From the NCBI RefSeq assembly GCF_030272615.1, contig NW_026728914.1, forward strand, positions 124,001 to 188,000: a DNA stretch of 64,000 bases. The letters run 5' to 3'. The translations under genes and the position numbers were made by a program. Positions 59,321-64,000 of the stretch are shown piece by piece. Origin of the DNA: Cryptomeria japonica (lineage: Eukaryota > Streptophyta > Pinopsida > Cupressales > Cupressaceae). The number at the start of each line of letters is the position of its first letter. Within the stretch, counting starts at the first letter, position 1. The notes under the pieces are model-generated. The model was not told where the DNA came from. It saw only the letters and a program-made list of their open reading frames with translations, and did no database searches.

Positions 59321-62300
59321 TGTAGTAACCCACTTACTTAATCCGAAAACTCAACTGATTTTCTTTTTTTTAATGTATAAAAATATTGATTTATTATTCT
59401 TACTTATTATTATTTATTTTTTATTCAATCACATACTCAGATACATCTATCCAAATGAGATAGGCATCCAGCCAACCGGGATGGGCATCTTACCATATGA
59501 GTTAGGCATCTATCCATACGGGACTAGGCATCTAACCATACGGGTTAGGCATCTAACCATACAGGTTAGGCATCTAACCATATGGGTTAGGAATCTATCC
59601 ATATGGGATAAGAAGTTTCATCTATCCAATCTGGGATAGGCATCTACCCAAACAGGGTAGGCATCTATTCATAAGAATAGGATATGCTCTGGCCAAGGAC
59701 TTTAGACTCATCGGGACCATCCGAGTCCTCGGCCACTCTCTAAAGACTACACTCCCCTACTAAGAGTGCAATGAGGTCGTCATCCTTAGGAGTAAAAAAT
59801 AATAATTACATTAACAAGCTTGAGTTCCACCTCAAAATTCAACCTAAAGCCTCGGGAAGTCAAGCGAATCCATACGAGATTCCTTCTGAGTGTGCATTGA
59901 ATTAATTTTAACATTTCAATTATTATTTGCACCATTTGATTTAAAAGATCAAGGAGCTTCAAGAACCAACTACTCACCCATAACCAAATCCTAACCCCCA
60001 TCCCCGAATGCCTGAGTACAAGGGACAACTCCATCCCTAGATTGCCTACATACCCGTTTCGACACGGGATCAAGGCGTAAAGTATGTAGTTCTGGTTTCT
60101 AACTGTGGTTTAATGTAAACTATTTGGTGGGTACGTAACCCTTTCTAGGGTCAATGTCCCAGACAGTTTCTCTGTGGTTGCTACCCATGATGGTAGCTCT
60201 ATAGAAAAAAGGCTCAAGGTGACCTCATGCTTGTGGCCTAAAACCACTAGGTCCTATTTTCTATTAAATACGTCACCCTTAATCCATTATCATACTTTGA
60301 AAAAAAATCATCAAGATAGATAAATTCCAAATTATCACACACTACCAAATCCTAATGGGGTTTTCTAAGATATAATTGAGCAGATGTAAATTCATTTAAA
60401 AATTAATCTTTTCAGATTATCAATCCAAGGGGGATTACCTGCCCCTTGGATTTTAGCTTCCAAATGACCCTTATTTCTCCCTGGTGATTTAGAGGGACAA
60501 TGTCATAGACGCTATTATTGTAGCTTTATTAGGCGTTAAGTGTAGTAGTTCAACACGATGACATTACCCATAAGTTTGACCCAGAGGCACCATAGATACC
60601 GAACACCGCTAAATTTTGGTTTCAACTCCTCTTGTTTAGTTATCTAACTAGAAATTTAACTTTGAATTCATGAATCCTAAAAGAAGCAATATACCAATAC
60701 AATTATGAAAAAGAAACTATTATATACAAGGAATTATTTCTTGAATTTAAAAACAAAACTATGAATTTATGTAATTGAAAGGAACATAAAACAATTGACT
60801 ACTTGGAATAGTATTTTCTTCGAAGGAAAGTTATGACAATTAAAAATTCAAAAACTTAAACTAAATACATGAAATTACTAATTGCTTGGAAACCATGATA
60901 CTTTCAAAGATAACTTATGAAAAAGATTTGAATTACTTGCAAGATATAATTGTTTTGGACAAACCATTACACAATAAGTATGAATCCTAGTACTGATTTA
61001 CTTGAAAAAAAATTAAATGATTGAATAGCAAGAATTTGGAAATGAATTTTAACACCTACTTGTTTGAAGTGAAAAGTACTTAATAATAATCCCAACTAAT
61101 TCTCCCATATGAAGTAATACAAATTTCATCTACAAATGATAACACTACTTTAAATGTGAATCCTAATACTTGAAAGGTACTAAATTGCTTGAAATAAAGT
61201 TTAAATTATCAAATAATTATATTTTGGAAATGAATTTAATACTCACTTGTTGAAGGGAAATGGAAACAGCTATTCAACAATAAGCTTCAAATTAACCACA
61301 TTATTCTTAGTTACTAATTGTTTGAAAAAGAGATTAGACAAGAGTGTAAACACTTGCTAGTTAACCAAGTAAATAATACTAAGTTTCCTAATAAACAATT
61401 CCAATCAATAAACTTCTAGTTTCTTTTGAACTAATACTTTTGCAAGATTATAAAGTGATAACTAATTACTCCTTCCACTTGAAGTAATGTTAACTTTATT
61501 GTTGGATACATTCTACAAATAATAGTTCTTTATCAATTTCAAATACTTCAAAGGGAGCTAATGTTTGCTCCTTAAATTACCCTCAATTAGAATTGTTATT
61601 TAATTTTCTAAGTGATCACAGAATAGGTTTCTTGAAACTCATTTGCTAAAACAATTTCGGTTTTGAATAAACTCTCTTTGCATCCTAATTAATACTATTA
61701 CCATATGAATATTTAACTATGCAATTTACCTCTAATTTTAATGTTAATTAAATTTATCCTTACTAATTACTTGTATTATTAAGTGTAACTTTTCCTTTTT
61801 ACTAGTCTTATGTTTCTTTTAGCTAGAAGATAAATGATTTTAACTATTAAAAGAAGTGACAATTCGCAATGCCTTATATACTCATATCTTGGAATCTAAT
61901 AAAGAAACAAATCAAATAATCAACCTTTCAAATTGAGGCAAAAATTTATCTAACATTAACTCATATTGCTGAAATACCTAAAAGGGTTACTATGAATCTA
62001 AACACATCTACTTGTTAGGTAAATTCCTTTAACATTGGATGCTTGTACTAATTGAAATATACAAAAGATAGTTTGGAGTCCAAAAATTAAAAATAAATAA
62101 ATAAAGAACTTAGATATTTGAAATGTATTAAATGTCTTGGGAAAATCTACTTACTACTAGGTACAATTTGAGACCAAATAGAGACACTTGAAGAAGAAAA
62201 AACCAATACTATAGAATAAGTGTATCATTAGTGAAATATCATTTTTCCCCCTAAGGGATTAATAACCTCTTAAATTTTTCTTTAATAAACAAACTTTACT

Positions 62301-64000
62301 ATACACTAAAGAATAAATCTCTTCTTATAAGAGTAGGTTATAAATTAAATTTCAACTATATTGACATAAATAAATTTTAATTACCAAATTCTAATGAATA
62401 AATTTTAACTAAATAAACCCCTTAGTATATATACATAAAATAAATTTTAATTGTAAATCCTAATTGTATTTTACTTTTAATAAGGCCAAAATTCATTCAT
62501 TCAACAATTAATAAATTATAATTTAATTCACTCAACTCAAATCAATGCAAATCAATTTAACATTAACAAGATGTTATTTATAGTCAATTAGTACCAATTT
62601 TAAGACAATATATACCAATATTATTTTATATCCTAAACTTATTATAGTCAACTATATATAATATATCATTTATATTAATAATTTATTAATAACTAAATTA
62701 AAAAAAAAATTATAAAAATAACAGCAGTTATAACAATTGATATAACATGGATGCTTATATATATTTTTAATGTATTTATCTATATATATTGATTTGATCT
62801 GAGTTTATATAAAAAAAATAAACAGAGATAGACTTGGGAATTAGATAATATATTCACTAAAAGATATAATTAATTCATAGAGAACAATAAGTGAAAGAAA
62901 ATAAATAAGTAAAAAACAAATTTATCTCTGATGCATTGTGAGATGGGTAAAAATTTTTTTTTTTAAAGTTTCTTAGAGAAGTGATATTATTCAAGGAGAA
63001 AGAAAAACACATGTTCCCAGGGAGTTGCAAAATTTTCTGAATAGATGAACAAGTATATGTTCACAAAAAAATAATTAAATTAATTCGCGGAGAGAGTAAA
63101 ATTTATTTATAGGGAAGGAAAGATTATATTCACAGATGTTTACACACAGGAACAATTTTATGCTTTATGCTCACAAAAAGAGTAAAACAAGATCTATACA
63201 CAAACGAATAAATTTATATTCATAGAGAATATTTATTCACGAAAAAAATAATAAATAAGAGAAGTAATATTTATACACAAGTAATCATATGCTCACAGAA
63301 ATAAGTTTATTCACATGAAAGTAATAAAATAAATAAATTAAGGATTTATACACAGATGATCAACATATATTCACAGAAAGATAAGTTTATTCACATGGAG
63401 ATAATTACATATGGAAAATAAGATTTTTTTTTTTACAAAGATCTTTTCTAGATTTTAAAATTCAAGAAAGCAAAAGCAAAGATTTGTTTTTTCTTTCTTT
63501 CTCTCTAAAACAGATTAAATATATAAAAAGAATATTCATATGCATTTTTTTAAAAAAGAACTTTTATCTGTGTATTACTTTTTTTCATTTAGTTATTTTT
63601 ATTTATAATGAAAATAGATTTTCTTTTGATTAATCTTTCTAAAAAATTAAGATGAGCACTTTTTTTTTATATAAATGAAGATTCCAGAGAGATAAAATCT
63701 ATATATAAAAAAAAATACAAATTTTTCACATGTAAATGAGAGAATGCAAGGGACGAGAACCTGGATTGTCAAAGCTTGATGTTGAGTCCAATCTTCCAAC
63801 TATCCTTCTTAGATCCTTCCTTGTAGCTTCATGAAAAATTCTTCAACCAAACTTAAAAGAAACCTACTATACAAGTGACTACCAAATTCTACTTCTACCA
63901 ACAAGAACAAGAACTCTAGAAAATTTCTTTTCATTCCCAAACTATGAACTCTTTTTTTCAAAGATTTGCATGCATTATATAGAAAAGATGCACCGATTCC
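59321..64000 (-). repeat. 5' LTR of E6, at least 4.68 kb, cut by the window edge
   Basis: The inner edge is fixed by the PBS. The outer part (63088-64000) is the repeat of 56311-57216. If the copies stay colinear, the LTR should end near 64,725 and measure about 5.4 kb. It contains a minisatellite (59440-59680), a GC-richer block (59690-60250) and long AT-rich stretches, and no credible ORF. Confidence 0.75.
59440..59680. repeat. Minisatellite of about 20-bp units inside the E6 LTR
   Basis: Around ten units of the type GGGTTAGGCATCTAACCATAC, degenerating at both ends. The ORF across it (59373-59639) is a product of the repeat. Confidence 0.85.

Overview
This is a window of plant nuclear repeat DNA. 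It is AT-rich and packed with nested, decayed transposable elements; I see no intact host gene and no rRNA, tRNA or CRISPR locus. The layered old insertions, long LTRs and pol-less LTR families suggest a large, slowly purged genome such as a gymnosperm, but that is inference; only 'plant' is well supported (plant-type copia and chromovirus-like gypsy elements, an 18-nt tRNA-Trp-type primer site, a WAT1-like transporter fragment).

Layout. (1) 1-1793: 5' end of a minus-strand LTR element that leaves the window on the left. (2) 2742-32000: remains of a Helitron-type gene block on the + strand: the C-terminus of a PIF1 helicase (2742-3052), an endonuclease/exonuclease/phosphatase (EEP) domain (21307-21906) and an RPA-like gene (30530-31995). 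Three LTR insertions split it: E1 (3053-21306), E2 (22065-28806) and a solo LTR (28996-30093). E1 itself contains a younger copia element, E3 (9801-16391, target duplication ATATC), and an antisense WAT1-like exon. (3) 32000-40470: mostly unassigned AT-rich DNA with small duplications, a perfect 39-bp inverted repeat and weak PPR-like and RNase H-like fragments. (4) 40472-50846: one LTR family in TC/GA-rich simple sequence: a solo LTR with duplication TCCTC, and a rearranged LTR-gag-LTR unit (E5). (5) 52663-56310: a second Helitron-like remnant on the minus strand, with a PIF1 C-terminal half and a candidate 3' end (8-bp hairpin, then CTAG next to T). (6) 56311-64000: a minus-strand gypsy element with a very long LTR (at least 4.7 kb in the window), a PBS, a gag remnant and almost no pol.

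How the parts relate. E2 carries copia gag, protease, integrase, RT and RNase H. E1 and E5 have long LTRs and zinc-knuckle gag ORFs but no recognisable pol. All three share nearly the same polypurine tract/LTR junction, LTR start and C-rich LTR tail, so E1 and E5 look like non-autonomous partners of an E2-like element. All coding regions are broken, mostly by TAG stops where CAG or TGG is expected, as deamination of methylated cytosine would produce. LTR divergence read by eye (about 3% for E3, about 10% for E1 and E2) agrees with the nesting order.
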